A DNA stretch of 64,000 nt from Kingdonia uniflora (GCA_014058105.1 JACGCM010002394.1:1364001-1428000); one strand, 5' to 3'; shown: positions 1-11,798, counted from the stretch's first letter. The notes: a model not told the origin generated them from the letters alone. Made by a program: numbers and translations.

Positions 1-877
1 TTGTTCTTCTCTTGGCTAATTTTCTTTCTGGGTCGCCCTGGATCAATGTTCACTTCGGGCTTGTGGAGGTGACATTTGACGGCCAGTGAGTCGATCTTGA
101 TTTTTCCGTAAATTCTCCATTTCTTTTTGATGTGTCCAACTTTGTTGGTTCAAGGCTTTCTCCTTTCGTCTCTTTCCACTTGAAGAGCCTGAGTGTGAAT
201 GTGTTGATCTTCCAACCTTTAAACTTGGTCGGATTCCATTTGTCTCTACAATTTAATCGCTGTACCGTATAGATCGACTATTTCTAATATTGGGCTAATT
301 TTGTGATTCCTCAGCATTCTAGAATGGCTTTAAAGATTCATGTTTATCATCAGATTGTTTTTAGATCAGAGGTGGTAAAGAAAAGTGTGGTTGCCCCATA
401 GGCAGCGCCAATTATAATGGCGTGCTTTCCAGGAGGATAATCTTCGCCAATACTTTTAGCAAAGATGAGGCAATAACAAGTTTAAACGAATAAGATTTTA
501 CGCAGAAACTCAGTAAAGGCTGAGAAAAACCATGACCTCGAGGGGGGTTTTAATGTAAAATCTAATAGGTTGCTAGTTATTAAAATTTGTGGTGTGACAG
601 TAAAGTAAGGAAGAATGAATAGTAAAGTTACGGATTAGAATAATCTATTATTTGCCTGTATTTATAGTAGATATAGGCAATTTATAAAAATAAAAATAGT
701 TCCCTATTTCGGGGGTAATGGGCGAACTTCGCGGATCTCTGACGGTTCTTTCTTGACTGGGCACAACAGTAACTTTTAGTAGGTCTTCTCGAATGCTGGA
801 ATGCCTTCGACAATGTTATGTTGGCTTATCCTTGTTAAATCTGGGAAATATGCTATTACAGGAACAAATGTACTACT
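1..877. other. non-coding flank, nothing identified
   Basis: I see no convincing coding frame, LTR end or RNA gene here. There is a C-run/G-run patch near 530-545 and AT-rich sequence near 650-690. This may be the downstream flank of the minus-strand plant-mobile-domain pseudogene that begins at about 878. Confidence 0.4.
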
Positions 878-3200
878 CTAAGGGCCAAACACTATAACAA
901 TAATACTCACATCTTCACATTGCAAAGCACCACCACCACCACCACCCCCATAGCCCAATATCCTCCCATTATCATTTTTATCAAGATTAACAACAGCTGG
1001 GCAAAGTTTGGTGAATAAAACTCTTTTGAACCATTCAAAGTATCCTTCACCACAGATGGGGATTCCATCGTGTACTTTTCTCCCCCTCGTGTCGATTGAA
1101 GAGTCCATCCATTTCCCTCTAGAGAATAGATCCGCCCAATCATACTTTGGTTTGTATGTGCATGGTTGAGTAGCAAAATGCAAACCGCTATTCCCGAGAC
1201 AAATGGGATTCTTAGGTACAAATTACCTTCAATTGAACTAGCGTTATACTATGTTCAAGATAGTACGGCTCGATGTGATTAGGACTACAAATAAAACTGG
1301 TGAAACTAGTAACTTTTATGAATATATGTCTGTCTGCTCTCTTTTCCAAGTACAGGTCCTAGACGAAAGAAATATATATTATTAAGGCAAATAAATTTAT
1401 ATAGATTTTTACTGAGTAAGATAAAATTATTGTTGACGTATGGAGGCTCAATAATTAGTTACCATGCTAATTGTCGATTATCCATATAATCGACAATAAA
1501 TGACTGTTGAATTGTCTATCCTCTAAATCTTTGACAATAAATTTACATGAAATTATTGACAATTTATCTAATCGACAATTAATGAATATAAAATTGTCGA
1601 ACGTTCCAAATATTCGACAATTTTGAACTATAAATGACTAGGAAATTAATACTATAATGGGAAATTAATCCAACAAAGTAATAGGGAACTTACATCCTCA
1701 AGCTTATAATTGTCGAGCGCTTTTCTAAAGATCTTTAAAGCTTTTTCACCCATTCTTTTGCTTGTCGTTCTAGTCCAAGACCACCTCATACAGTACAAAT
1801 AAATACGGGAATCATTAGGTTTTGGAATTCCAGGCAGCTTCGGGAAGTGCTCGAATATCCAGGACTATAAAAATTAAAAAACCTTCAGTTAAAATGTAAA
1901 GAAAGCATTAGACCAGCAATGAAACCAAAAAATGGATACATACACTCACCTCTAGCAATGTAGTATAGCATGCAAGGGCTTTAGCATTCACTTACGAAGA
2001 AGCGCCTAAGCTGTAATACAGGTGTGCCAAGGTCGCAGCTCCCCATGACCATGTAATCTCTGAGTTCTTGTTCTCAAATACATTAAGATACTTCGGTGAC
2101 ACATCAGTCCCTTTCTTGGTAGGGGAAAGAAAAGATCCTAAAACATATAACATGTATGCTTTGGCAACTACTTGAGAAGAAAATCTCGGGGGTTCAAGGG
2201 AAGAAGATGTCTCTGCTGTGTCGGGGTCATGCACATTTCTTCCAAGCTTATAGGCGAAGAAATCTACCATCTTCACCAATGAAAGAGATATCCCCACCCC
2301 TCCAGCCTTTAGAAATAGTCTCTAAAAACTTGATTGACATTAGTTGTTCCCCACTTTCCCTGAACAACTGTCATATCACCGCCAATTCTCAAACCAACTA
2401 ATCTTCACACATCGTTTAACATTATAGTAATCTCGCCCCATTTGAAATTAAAATTGTTGGTCTCTGGATGCCAACGCTCGGTAAAACCTGTAATCAATAC
2501 TGCGTTGTAGTGTGTGTATGAAATTGCTCTAATTTTGCCAAGCCCTTGCAGATTCACCAGTCTTTAGACCTTCTTAACCTCCCTACCAATGTCCCAAGTA
2601 GGACTGTGCTGAAACACCCGTAGACAACCGGGGTCTCTGAAAATAATTAGCTATTTTCAGTACCTATCCAAGAGCTAGAGCTTTCGCCCTGTGTGTCTGG
2701 AAGCTCGTCAACAAACAGGTATCTCGAGGGATATATTCGCCCACTTCTTACTTATTTGAGTCATTATTGTTGTCATCCTGGATACCTTCTTTGACCGTGG
2801 TTCTTATACCCTATTTTTGTACTTCAACTGTAGGGTTTGGGAAAGCTTCATATTGTAGACTATCGCTCGCAGGAGCAGCTTCATTTTCATAGAAATAATC
2901 TATACTAGAAATATATACTTGAAAATTACTACCACTTTTAGAAGGGATTTCAATATCTTGAACTTCTTCAGGTGTCACTGCCACCTGAGGGAGATCTCCA
3001 CTTGCTTCTGCCCTACTAGAATCAGTTTTGCTCCTTTTGGCAGCCACGCGATGAGGTTTAATAAATTTTGGATACGAGGGATCCTCTTGCTCTAAATTTA
3101 GCCTCTTCCGATGTGACGTTGTTGGGCATATCTTCGCTGGGACTTTCTGCTTTGGTGTCATCCTGCTTAAGAAACTTAAATTTAACACTGACATAGGCAT
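878..3200 (-). pseudogene. plant mobile domain (MAIN-like / PMD) pseudogene
   Basis: Minus-strand, intron-containing, decayed gene of the plant mobile domain family (transposon-associated and domesticated MAIN-like nuclear proteins, often named phosphatase 7 long-form homologues). An N-terminal charged segment reads from an ATG at 3200 to a stop at 2811. The PMD core follows at about 2640-1946: DPGCLRVFQ, then ITGFTERWHPETNNF, then KWGEITIMLNDV, then VGLRIGGD, then SWGAATLAHLYYSLG. A GT-AG intron precedes an exon at about 1863-1697 (SWIFEHFPKLPGIP), and a last exon lies at about 1225-878 (GEGYFEWFKR). The core contains at least three stops (after KKV, after NDV, after RDYF) and frameshifts near 2300 and 1990, so no intact product is possible. 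Family assignment of the core is clear; the first and last exons are inferred from strand and spacing. The gene may have been part of a DNA transposon, but no terminal repeats were identified. Confidence 0.75.
1432..1640. repeat. cluster of TCGACAAT / ATTGTCGA words (left)
   Basis: AT-rich segment inside a PMD pseudogene intron with several exact or one-off copies of TCGACAAT or its reverse complement, in both orientations (for example near 1481, 1491, 1574, 1594 and 1613). Dense short words in both orientations resemble subterminal repeats of DNA transposons, but no terminal inverted repeat was found. Confidence 0.6.
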
Positions 3201-3239
3201 TGAAACAGTTTAAGCACTGAAATTGCCGCATTAAGAAAT

Positions 3240-3560
3240 TATCGACCACTCTAAAACTCTACAATTTACTAAAATATTGTCGATGAGAGATAACTTCGAC
3301 AAATATTTTCAATAAATTACCGATTTATGAAATCTTCGACAATGTTTGATGCATAATATTCCCTTATTTTTCGACAAATTTACTTTTGAGAAATTTAAAA
3401 TTGTCGAACATCAAATATATCGACAATATTTTGTTGAGTTCAACATAATCGACAATTTTTTTAAAAAAAATTTCATAATTAATGTCGATTAATCAGACAT
3501 AGACAATTTTTTAAATATTTGACCCAACATGGAGTGAGTAATTTGTCGATGTTCTGCTCA
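3240..3560. repeat. cluster of TCGACAAT / ATTGTCGA words (right)
   Basis: Immediately upstream of the PMD pseudogene ATG lies a second AT-rich stretch with the same octamer and one-off variants in both orientations (for example near 3275, 3295, 3333, 3402, 3420 and 3450). Together with the 1432-1640 cluster it brackets the main PMD exons. It could be the upstream control region of the gene or the subterminal region of an element that carried it. Confidence 0.6.
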
Positions 3561-3821
3561 AAATCCTAAAATTAGGGGAAATTCCTCAAATATTTGGTCA
3601 AAGAAACAAATAAAAAAAGGCGTAACGGATTGCGTGGGAAAATTTAAACAAAAATAATAAGACAAGATGATGGGAATAGGGATCCTTTGAAGGGAATGCA
3701 TTTGATTACCTAGTCAATAAGGGAGGTGTATGATGGCAGCCCTCCGGTTTACAGCTCCCAAATATAGTGTATGATGACAGTCCTCCGAGGTTTACAATTG
3801 ATCATCGGGAGATAAAGAACA

Positions 3822-4005
3822 AGTGAGAGAGAGAGAGAGTGACTGAGAGAAAGAGATAGTTACTGAGGAAGAGAGTGAATGTAGGCGAGTTATCGGAGTG
3901 AGTGAGTGAGAGTAAGAGAGTCTGACCGGTAGAGAAGAAAGAGAGTTTGTAAGTGAGTGAGTGAGACTGAGTTGCGAGTGAGTGACTGAGTGAGTGAGGG
4001 TAGCA
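3822..4005. repeat. GAGT/GTGA-rich low-complexity tract
   Basis: Purine-rich on the plus strand: runs of GA dinucleotide pass into GAGTGA and GTGA words. It lies about 600 bp upstream of the PMD pseudogene start, so on the gene strand it is a CT-rich tract of the kind often seen in plant leaders. Two GCCACGTCA words follow at about 4036 and 4081. The open frame across this tract is low-complexity and is not a gene. Confidence 0.7.
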
Positions 4006-4139
4006 GTTTTTTTTCTTCAAATTTGTCATCTCCCAATGCCACGTCACCAATTTTTTCCTCTTTAAAAAATAGATTAAAAATGCCACGTCAGAGAGGTGTG
4101 TTGTCAAGAGAGAGTGTAGTGGGTGTGTAGCAGTTTGGG

Positions 4140-4737
4140 TGTGTAGGGGAATCCTCTCCCCTGTTTAATTACCTTTGTTGCTGGTTGTTCCTCACGGTTG
4201 CAGCATATACTTTAGAATAGGGAATGAAGAAAGATGCAACTGCTGGAGCAAATCCACTTATGTTACAACAAGCTTACCAAATCTACTTAACCAAGAACAG
4301 GTGGAGAGAACTCACTCAAACACAAGAATCAAGCTGTTGGAGATCTCTTACAATCAACTCTTCATAGCTGCATCAAGTAAGTGAACTAACAGAAATCAAA
4401 AAGAGATCCTCACAGAAGATAACTTGGTCAGGAAAACAATACATGATAATCCCAACTCAGTTTGCAAAAGCTAAGAACAACACCCTCTGATTCAGATTCA
4501 AAGCCTTAATGAATTTGAATCAAAACCCAGAAAAGAACCTAAGCAAGGGTAGCAAATCAGATTTGAAGATTTGAGAGAAGAAACTCATAAACCCTATATC
4601 ACAGAGCAAAGTGCAAATAACTTCTTTAGCAACATTAGTTTTTCGTAAACCACAATAACTTTGAATCATAAAACCAAGCTAGTCACCGAGAAAACCCTAG
4701 GAAACAAACCTCGAATAATCTCGCTCTGATGTCAATT
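4140..4737. other. non-coding; probable internal remnant of a minus-strand LTR element
   Basis: No retroviral-type protein is readable. The stretch abuts the primer-site end of the LTR remnant at 4738, so on the minus strand it would be the leader region of that element. Confidence 0.3.
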
Positions 4738-5050
4738 TGCCGTAAACTCTTAACGTGGAAGCTAAATTGAGAAGTATTTTACGCTAAAATCAGCTTAAAA
4801 ACTAAATTAGGGCTAAACATTGAACTTTATTCAATCAGAACTAAGAAATTAATATACACCCACCCTGTCCTTATATAGGCCTCAACCCTAATCCTCATAC
4901 AATAGCAAGTCCCCTACCTCTCCAAATTAGAATCTAATTAGACATCAAAATATAATCAACTCCAATAGTTATGCCCCTAATCTAATAAGCTAAAATAAAA
5001 AGAGACCGTCAACTAGTGGACGACATGCACTAGGAGTTGTTCACATCAAT
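4738..5050 (-). mobile_element. LTR remnant with adjacent tRNA-Met primer site
   Basis: Read on the minus strand, this ends in TTTACGGCA followed after three bases by TGACATCAGAGC (plus 4723-4734), two mismatches from the usual plant initiator-Met primer site TGGTATCAGAGC. A TATA-like CTATATAAGGAC lies inside the LTR (plus about 4868-4880). The outer end near 5050 is not sharply defined and no second LTR was found, so the element is truncated. Superfamily cannot be assigned. Confidence 0.5.
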
Positions 5051-5532
5051 ATGACTTCCAGTATCGCAATACCAGAGGAAAGAACTCTCTTAGACCAATT
5101 TATGGGAACACATGCGATTGAACTAAGGCCAAAGTGTACTCCAAAGTACCAAGAGCTTAAGCATCATGGTGGGCGATTTCAACCCGGCAATTGTGGCCTA
5201 TATTAAATATGCTAATCCATTTTATGATTGGGTTGAAATAACATATACCCATTGAAAGCTCTAAAACAGCCTCATTAATTCAGTTTGAAGGTTTAAGGGT
5301 TTTTGAAAGTAACTGTAACATATCTATAAACCGCCAAACATAAGATTTATTAGGTATCCTTATTGTAATAGGAGACTGAAAGAAACCTGAAATTATTCCA
5401 AATTAGAAACATAATCTTTGATTTCAAGTCTGACTGAAAGTGTTCCTCAGTTCCTATAATTAGCCTTTGAAGCCAAACCTCAACTTCATTATGTCCTTCT
5501 GTTGAGTTGAGTCTCCCTCTCTTGTTTCATTC
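5051..5532 (+). promoter_or_regulatory. upstream region of the B3 pseudogene
   Basis: Non-coding. A TATAATTA box at about 5455-5462 lies some 75 bp upstream of the B3 start codon, and the intervening leader is CT-rich, both typical of a plant promoter. No other element is identifiable. Confidence 0.3.
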
Positions 5533-6581
5533 ATGGAGAACATCTTCTCCTCTGATCTTTCTCTCTCTTTAAACCCAATGACTTTCTTTCAATCCCAGAA
5601 GCCCCAATCTAGCAAAACCCAAATCTTCAATGTTCCTTGTGTTGATGAAACTGATCAAGAACTCTTAAACCCTCCTAAGTTTTTCTACAATTTCTGGGCA
5701 TTGGAGAAACTCAAACCCACAAAAACCCAAATCAACAGTCTTTCTGTTGAGGATGATCAACAACTCACAAACCCTCCTGCAATGTTCTTCGATTTCTTTG
5801 AATTGGAAAAAAAAACCCAAGTCTGCAATCTTTGTGCTAAAGCTTTAGAATCACAATCAAGAAAATCCTATGTAAAACAATCCCAACAACTATCAAACCC
5901 TTCTGTGGTTACTACTGATACTACTATTGAGAGTGATCAGATCAAGAACTTGATGGCTTCTTCGACTACAAAGATGACAGGGAAGAGCAAGAATCACAGT
6001 GGAGCGACAAGGGACGTTTCTAATGAGGCGTTAAGATTGTCAGCAACTTATTCGACTTCAGTTACAGCAGGGGAGAACAAGAAGTGTAACGCAGCAACGA
6101 GAAATGTTTCCAATGAGGCATCGACATCATCTACCACTTCTCGAAAAAGAACGAAGAAGAATACCATTAACAGGGAGAGGGCTTTAGTGATTTTTGATCC
6201 TAATCCCCCTGAGGCTGAACATGAAGCTGTACCGATCAGAGCTGTAAACCCAAATCCTCAACTGCGTGAAAGGTTTAATATCACAAAAGTTCTCACAACA
6301 AGCGACATAAATGGTCTCTCTCGGTTTCTAATAAGGACGGCTGATGTCAAAACCCACATTCTTCCCAGCCTGAGTGAAGAACAAAGGCAACAAGTGAAGA
6401 GTACCAATTGAGGTTCAAGAAGTCGACTAGCTCCCGCTCCTATTATCTCAAAAGCAACTGGTCTGTGGACTTTGTCAGGAGAAGGGGATTTCAAGAGGGC
6501 CACGAGGTCGGCATGAACTGGGACGGGCATAATGTTTCATTTTCTGTGCTTTCGCGAGGTGAGAGAGTTACAGAAATTTAG
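5533..6581 (+). pseudogene. B3 DNA-binding domain protein (DUF313/REM-like), disrupted
   Basis: An open frame of 292 codons starts at 5533 and ends at TGA 6409-6411. Residues 1-200 are low-complexity and Ser/Thr/Asn-rich, with the repeated phrase NPP-x-FF-x-FF/NF and a basic KRTKKN patch near residue 208, a plausible nuclear signal. From about residue 245 the B3 domain begins (FNITKVLTTSDINGLSRFLI, then HILPSLSEEQRQQV). The remainder of the domain reads in another frame at 6411-6581 (RSYYLKSNWSVDF, RRRGFQEGHEVGMNWDG, VSFSVLSR) up to a TAG. The central strand segment between the two halves is largely missing. B3 proteins of this class bind DNA as transcriptional regulators; here a deletion plus frameshift near 6400 splits the fold. 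No splice-site pair spans the break, so an intron is unlikely. Confidence 0.8.
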
Positions 6582-6758
6582 AAAGAACAAGGAGAAGCTG
6601 CAAAAATTTGCAAGAGTGGTACAGAACTTTCCTAGAGCCTCTTCAAGTGTCAAATATTGTTTTCATGAGTATGTCGAGTGAAAATACTCCGTTAAATTTC
6701 ACCTCTTTGGTATCTTGTTTTTATCTATTTTTTATTGAATATCTTTATTGTAACTAGC

Positions 6759-6831
6759 TGTTACAACATGACCTATGATTCAACCAACTGTAAATAGTCT
6801 TGTATAATATCTAGGGATATATATAACTAGT
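6759..6831 (+). mobile_element. copia LTR fragment (same family as 26201 LTR)
   Basis: Begins TGTTACAACATGACCTATGA and continues nearly identical to the first 75 bp or so of the 3' LTR of the copia element ending near 26395, including the AGGGATATATATA stretch and ACTAGT. It then stops abruptly. It lies 180 bp after the B3 pseudogene. Confidence 0.8.
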
Positions 6832-8340
6832 ACTACCAGTGACCAAGTCACGATGCATACGACGACGCGCCTTCAGCACTATGAATATAACTGATACATC
6901 ACGACGCCTTCGACACTATGAATAATTGATACATGTTCTTTGCTTCTATACGGGATTATATGTATGGTATGGAGTTGATTAGAAGAATCCCGTATTTAGA
7001 TGATAATCATACCCAAAAAATACTTTCTACTATTTGATATGGTTTATGCTAGAATTACAAAAGATAATAAAAATTATGGCAAACCACATAATTGTTATAT
7101 TTACATCAATAGAAAAGTTCCTCGAAAATGAACTATTCAAGTTTATACAAAAATACATAAATCTCAAGTAATATGCTTTGATATCTGATTCTTTCATTTC
7201 TCATATTGCTGAATGCTGTCATCTGCTTGAAATACCATCGTGGTTCGGCCATGTCCCTTGTATATATGCATGTCTATATATTTTACACACTAAACTCATG
7301 TACATATTTCGACATTTATATGCCTCCCCAGTTATTCTCGTACGTTGCGCGCAATTTTTACGAGGTACATCCTGTAGAATGGTTAAACGTGGAATATAAA
7401 TATTTCTTATTATTCAAACATATCTACCTGTGCGCGACCAAGTTACGGCAATAATGTCGATACGCCTTCGGTGCTATTCATATGATCGAACACGTACCTT
7501 CAGCATTACAGCGAATCAAAGCTAGGATTCAAGTAGCTATTAATTCCTAAAATTCATATTAGTTGTAGGGCAAGTACCTCGACGCTCCTTTGGCACTATC
7601 TATATATCTGATATGCTACAACATTACTTAAAGTTTTTAATCATATTTCAATTGCACCTCCACCTCTGTAAAGTCTTCAAAAGATTTTCAACTTAGCCAA
7701 AACACATCCATAACATAGGTATCCGTGTATTGTAGGAGGTCTTTGTTTTATTTCTTAATTTGTTTTTCTGTTGGTGGCATTAATGTGTATATTTCAGATT
7801 GAATCGATTGATCAAATGAATGAAATCTTCACATCAAATGTTGTTTTTGGTAAACCATTAATATTAGAACTTTGAACCTACAAATACTACAATAATGATT
7901 GTTTTACACTCATCAATAGATCTTGCTTTATTTCACATACTAACTTCATAACAATGTACAAAAATACATGTCTTAAGTAATATTGTTGAAACCCATCATC
8001 TACTTGAAATACTTAGTCGTGGTGTGATCATGACCTTTCTATATATACTTGTGTATATATTTTACGCACTGAACACTTGCACATACTTCGTGGTTGATCT
8101 TTTTCCACTGAACACTTGCACGTTTTTCTTGTGACAATGATACACAAAATACGCATCAGTGTTCATCGTTGTAGTCTCCATGTATGCCCTAGGTTGACTT
8201 TCGGTGTGTTTTCCATTTTCCATTTTAGGGTGTACGGGGAATTTGGTGTGTCAGAAGGATAACTTGATGCTTAAGTCATCACAGTCAAAATATGGCCTTT
8301 AGTACTTGTAAAAACAAAAGATCTGGCCCTAAAACAATTT
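6832..8340. other. non-coding AT-rich region
   Basis: No recognisable protein or RNA gene. A phrase like CGCCTTCxGCACTAT recurs in variant form near 6868, 6903, 7458 and 7580, suggesting decayed dispersed repeats. Short open frames near 7180-7450 have no family features. Confidence 0.4.
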
Positions 8341-8640
8341 AGTTCCAAGGCAAGCAGGGCATTGAGTACATCAACAACACAAAATAATTGTCAAAAATTA
8401 ATTAATGTCTTAGGGAAACATGTCCCTGAGTATCCATGAACCACCAAATAATTCTGAAATACCTAATTAATGTTTTAAAAAAATAATGCTCCTAGTAGCT
8501 ATGAGCCAAAATATTTTTTCAAAAAGTTAATTAATGTTCAAGGCAAATAGGGCCTTGAGTACCATCAATAATATGCTCTAAAAAACTAATTAAAGTACAC
8601 AAACAGTGCCTTGGTACTCACCAAGCGTTGAAGCATTAAC
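8341..8640. repeat. diverged ~65-bp tandem repeat, about 4.5 units
   Basis: Successive units share a core like CAAGGCAAxxAGGGCxTTGAGTAC followed by an A-rich stretch closing in TAATTAATG. Unit starts fall near 8341, 8406, 8471, 8535 and 8594. Units differ by many substitutions, so the array is old. Confidence 0.65.
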
Positions 8641-9540
8641 AAAAAAGCTAATATCATTTTCTCTAATATATGTCATTAAAATTTGAACCAAAAATCCTAC
8701 AACAATAAGAACAAAAGCTAAATTAAGCATAAGCATAAGCATACCTATGAACCCTGTCCCTCAGATATATAAGGTATTTCCTCTTGATCATTGCAATGTT
8801 TTAAATTATATATATGGTAAAGTTTGATAAGTGAAGAACCTAAATTTAGGTGGGAGTTAAAGGATATTTGAAAAGAGAACACCTTGATCAAACCAAACAG
8901 GGCTTATGTTAAACCCATGAAAACCAAACAGGGCTTATGAATTGCCTATTGCAACTTCAACTTATGTCCTACCCTAACTTATAAAGGTGATGATTTAAAC
9001 CAATTTATATGTAATCGTGGCATCATAAAACCTGTGGATCTCCATGAAACTTAAGTACAACATGATGCATTATGCCATATCTATTTTACAAACATGAATC
9101 CTTCTAGTATGATTTTCACTTGCAGCAACACCTAATGTTGAAGTATAACATACGTGTAAACCCTGTTATATAATTTGTAGCATGTTGATCTAAACTTTGT
9201 GGTCTTCTCAGCCACCTAATGCTAAAGTACACGTATGCAAATCCTGTTATATAACAATTCCAGGGATTATTAAACACTTGGAGCAACACATCTCTATGCG
9301 TATTTTAAAATTAATTTGTAGGGCACTTTGTTGTGTGTATTTGGTGGAGGGACTGAGTGACGGATTAGGTAATGGAATAATAAATATTAGAGAAGACGAC
9401 ATCTACCAAGTTCGGAGGGACTGAGTGATGTATTTGGTGGTGGTGTACTTCAATAAATAAGATTTGCGATTGGGATACTACCAAGTTCGCATTGTTGTGG
9501 GTAATGTAGTGGTAGAACTTCGTGAGAGGGGAAGTTGGCT
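8641..9540. other. non-coding with two small local duplications
   Basis: ACCAAACAGGGCTTATG occurs twice (near 8893 and 8923). A segment of about 50 bp containing CACCTAATG...CCTGTTATATAA occurs near 9127 and again, diverged, near 9211. No coding signal. Confidence 0.45.
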
Positions 9541-10210
9541 CTTACACTATGAATTTTATCCTTCACCAGAGGGTTCAAGCGTATAATCAATAATAATAAG
9601 AACTAACTTATTGACAACACACTTGTGTACGGAGGCCTTGAATAGGTCACTCCACGACCTCTGATAAGAATTCTTAAGAGTAATGTTATAAATATCGAGT
9701 AGTCGAAGTATCGAGTACAATGTGGTTTACAGGGTATTCGAAGGTAAACTTGCAAGGATTGTTAGGGAGATTTTCTAACCCCTTCACAGTTCCTCCTCCC
9801 CCTATTTATAGAGCATAGGATGGGCTGAGTCACCATGGGAGGTCCAGTTACATCTATATCCTCCGGGGACAACTGACTTGTACCCAGAATCGGTTCTGAC
9901 GCTGTAATTTATCGAGTCTGACATTGTAGCTATTGGCTCTGACACTGTAGTAGTTGGATCTGGCACCACAGTTGTCGTGCGGCGTACTCTACTATATTAT
10001 CTGGTGATTTGGCTGTCTGACATGTTCCCCTTCGGCCATGGGCACATGGTCGAAGTATTTCTGGTCTGATGTTTCCTTTGAGTGTTTGAATAGTCTCGAA
10101 AGGTTTCGTAGGCTTGATTATTGACATACTACGCCTCGAGTCATCAGGTAGGCTTCGAGTGTTCGACCAGTGTTAGAAGGCTACGAGTAGGCTATTACAG
10201 GCAATGAGTT
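9541..10210 (-). mobile_element. possible LTR/promoter remnant
   Basis: On the minus strand there is a strong TATA context, CTCTATAAATAGGGGG (plus about 9798-9815), in GC-richer sequence with repeated TCTGACxxTGTAG phrases near 9895-9965. This looks like the promoter half of a retrotransposon LTR, but I could not find both ends, a primer site or a partner copy. A plain promoter remnant is equally possible. Confidence 0.25.
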
Positions 10211-10293
10211 AAAGATGGTATCTCGAACATGCTAGTATCACCTAAAATCTACATTGTTGGTCGTCTCTTTAGAAAGTTCAATCATGTGTTCCC

Positions 10294-10488
10294 CAGATCA
10301 TCAGGTCATTCTTGACGGATCATGTTGATATTAGCACTTCGTGTTGTGCTGCTCTTAACAACATGAACAATGATTATTTCTCGCAAATGTTTGGGTTTCT
10401 TAACGACCCATTTTATCCTCCTTTGATTAAGCAACATTACAGTAATAGAGGAGGAATAGCACCGCCGCCGACACCTTCTCATGCTTAA
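10294..10488 (+). pseudogene. possible prolamin-like / ECA1 gametogenesis-type fragment
   Basis: An open stretch of 64 codons ending at TAA 10486-10488 reads STSCCAALNNMN, then MFGFLNDPFYPPLIKQ, then a GG-APPPTPSHA tail. Spacing and motif order recall the Cys-rich prolamin-like (ECA1/egg-cell-secreted) small secreted proteins of plants. Where the family has Cys after the MN-rich helix and after the PP-LIK segment, this copy has Tyr (TAT and TAC), each one G-to-A change from a Cys codon. No start codon or signal peptide is joined in frame. Assignment is from motif memory only. Confidence 0.35.
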
Positions 10489-11584
10489 TTGATTGCTGAT
10501 GTTTTCTTATGAATAAAGCTAGTTAGTCGAATGCCATATGAATTAGGTTTTGAGAAAATAGGGCAAACATGGCAAATAATTATGTTTTCCTTATTTGCAT
10601 ATCGTGGAAAGTGCATATACAGATATACAGAAAAAGGGAGTTACGATACAGGTACAGAAATGATGGAAAGTTGATTATGCACGGGATGTAATTTTGTTAA
10701 AATCATTAGTTTTTGAAAGCTACGATGTGGCAACGACCCAAAACTGCCTGATTATTTACCATGAGATATCAAATTGTTCAACATGGCTATTGTTCAACAT
10801 GGCCTGGTAGTATTCTATTTTGTAAATCAGAGTTGTTTACAACATGGCCTAATCATCTACCTTTTCTCATTTTCCTTTTTCTCTATTTGCTTTTTAAGAG
10901 GGTTGTTTGGAAAATCTCGCAGCAAGTTGTGACTCAGATAAATTGCACTCGGAGATGGTTCATAGCGTTGTTTTCCCTCCATAGCTCTCTTTAGTTCTTT
11001 ATCTTGCACTCTGTGTTGTTATTTATAGACAAACTTCCATATGAATTTTACATCTGTTACAATGATATATAATACCCATATACAGCTGTTATGAAATACT
11101 TCTATACATAACCATACAACTACTTGAATGAGTACCTTGGCAGAATTCGTTGGAGGAGTTGATCCAGCACCCAAAAATAAGCAATCTTAACCTGGATAAT
11201 GAAAGATAAAAAGAAAAAAGAATGATGAAAAAGGTTCTAACTTTTTCAGTAAAATTAAGAGAGATTAAGGGAGATCTTTATTCAGAGAAATTTATACCTG
11301 TGTTTGTTTTATGTAGAGTGGTTGCAAGTGTAGTTAATGGGGGATACGGTGAGGGTGATAGAAGAATGAGCAATTTTTGAACTTTGAAGAGAAGCAGTTG
11401 TTTTGGTGGGAAGTAATTTATTAAATGGACACATGGCCCACCACTAAAAATAACCATCACCTACGGTTGTAACCTACTCAATCGATACATTTGACAATAC
11501 TGCCCCTAGTAAATTAAAAACAATTGTACACCCTTGATCTATTTTTTTCCCTGCCTCAAGAGGTGCATCAAGTTGAGTTTGTCT
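10489..11584. other. non-coding region before the copia element
   Basis: No family features. The phrase TGTTCAACATGGC recurs near 10776 and 10791 with a related word near 10840. Nothing else is identifiable. Confidence 0.35.
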
Positions 11585-11735
11585 TGATACATGTACCCTA
11601 AAATGTAATATAGATTGGTTTCCTCATGTAATGGGATTCTCCTAATCCAGAGATTAGGAGCTATCATTTGTAAGGTTTCTCTTGTATAAATCACCTCATT
11701 GGGTTTAATAGAATATCATCTTTTCATCTTCTGCA
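11585..11735 (+). repeat. 5' LTR of copia A
   Basis: From TGATACATGTACCC to ...CATCTTCTGCA, directly followed by the primer site. From TTTCCTCATGTAATGGGATTC onward it matches the 3' LTR at 26201. The first 40 bp are much more diverged or shortened. At 151 bp it is shorter than the 3' copy. Confidence 0.7.
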
Positions 11736-11747
11736 TGGTATCAGAGC
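11736..11747 (+). promoter_or_regulatory. primer binding site (tRNA-iMet) of copia A
   Basis: TGGTATCAGAGC, exact match to the common plant LTR-retrotransposon primer site, starting on the base after the LTR ends in CA. Confidence 0.9.
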
Positions 11748-11798
11748 AGGTTCTAAAACCAAAAAATGCAACGCCTTCTCTCTACTCATTTTTCATCA

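Noticed and set aside
878..1221. Poly-Gly or poly-Val run in the frames near 930 as a structural gene
   Set aside because: Produced by a CAC/CCA trinucleotide run at 929-949; the rest fits a PMD pseudogene exon.
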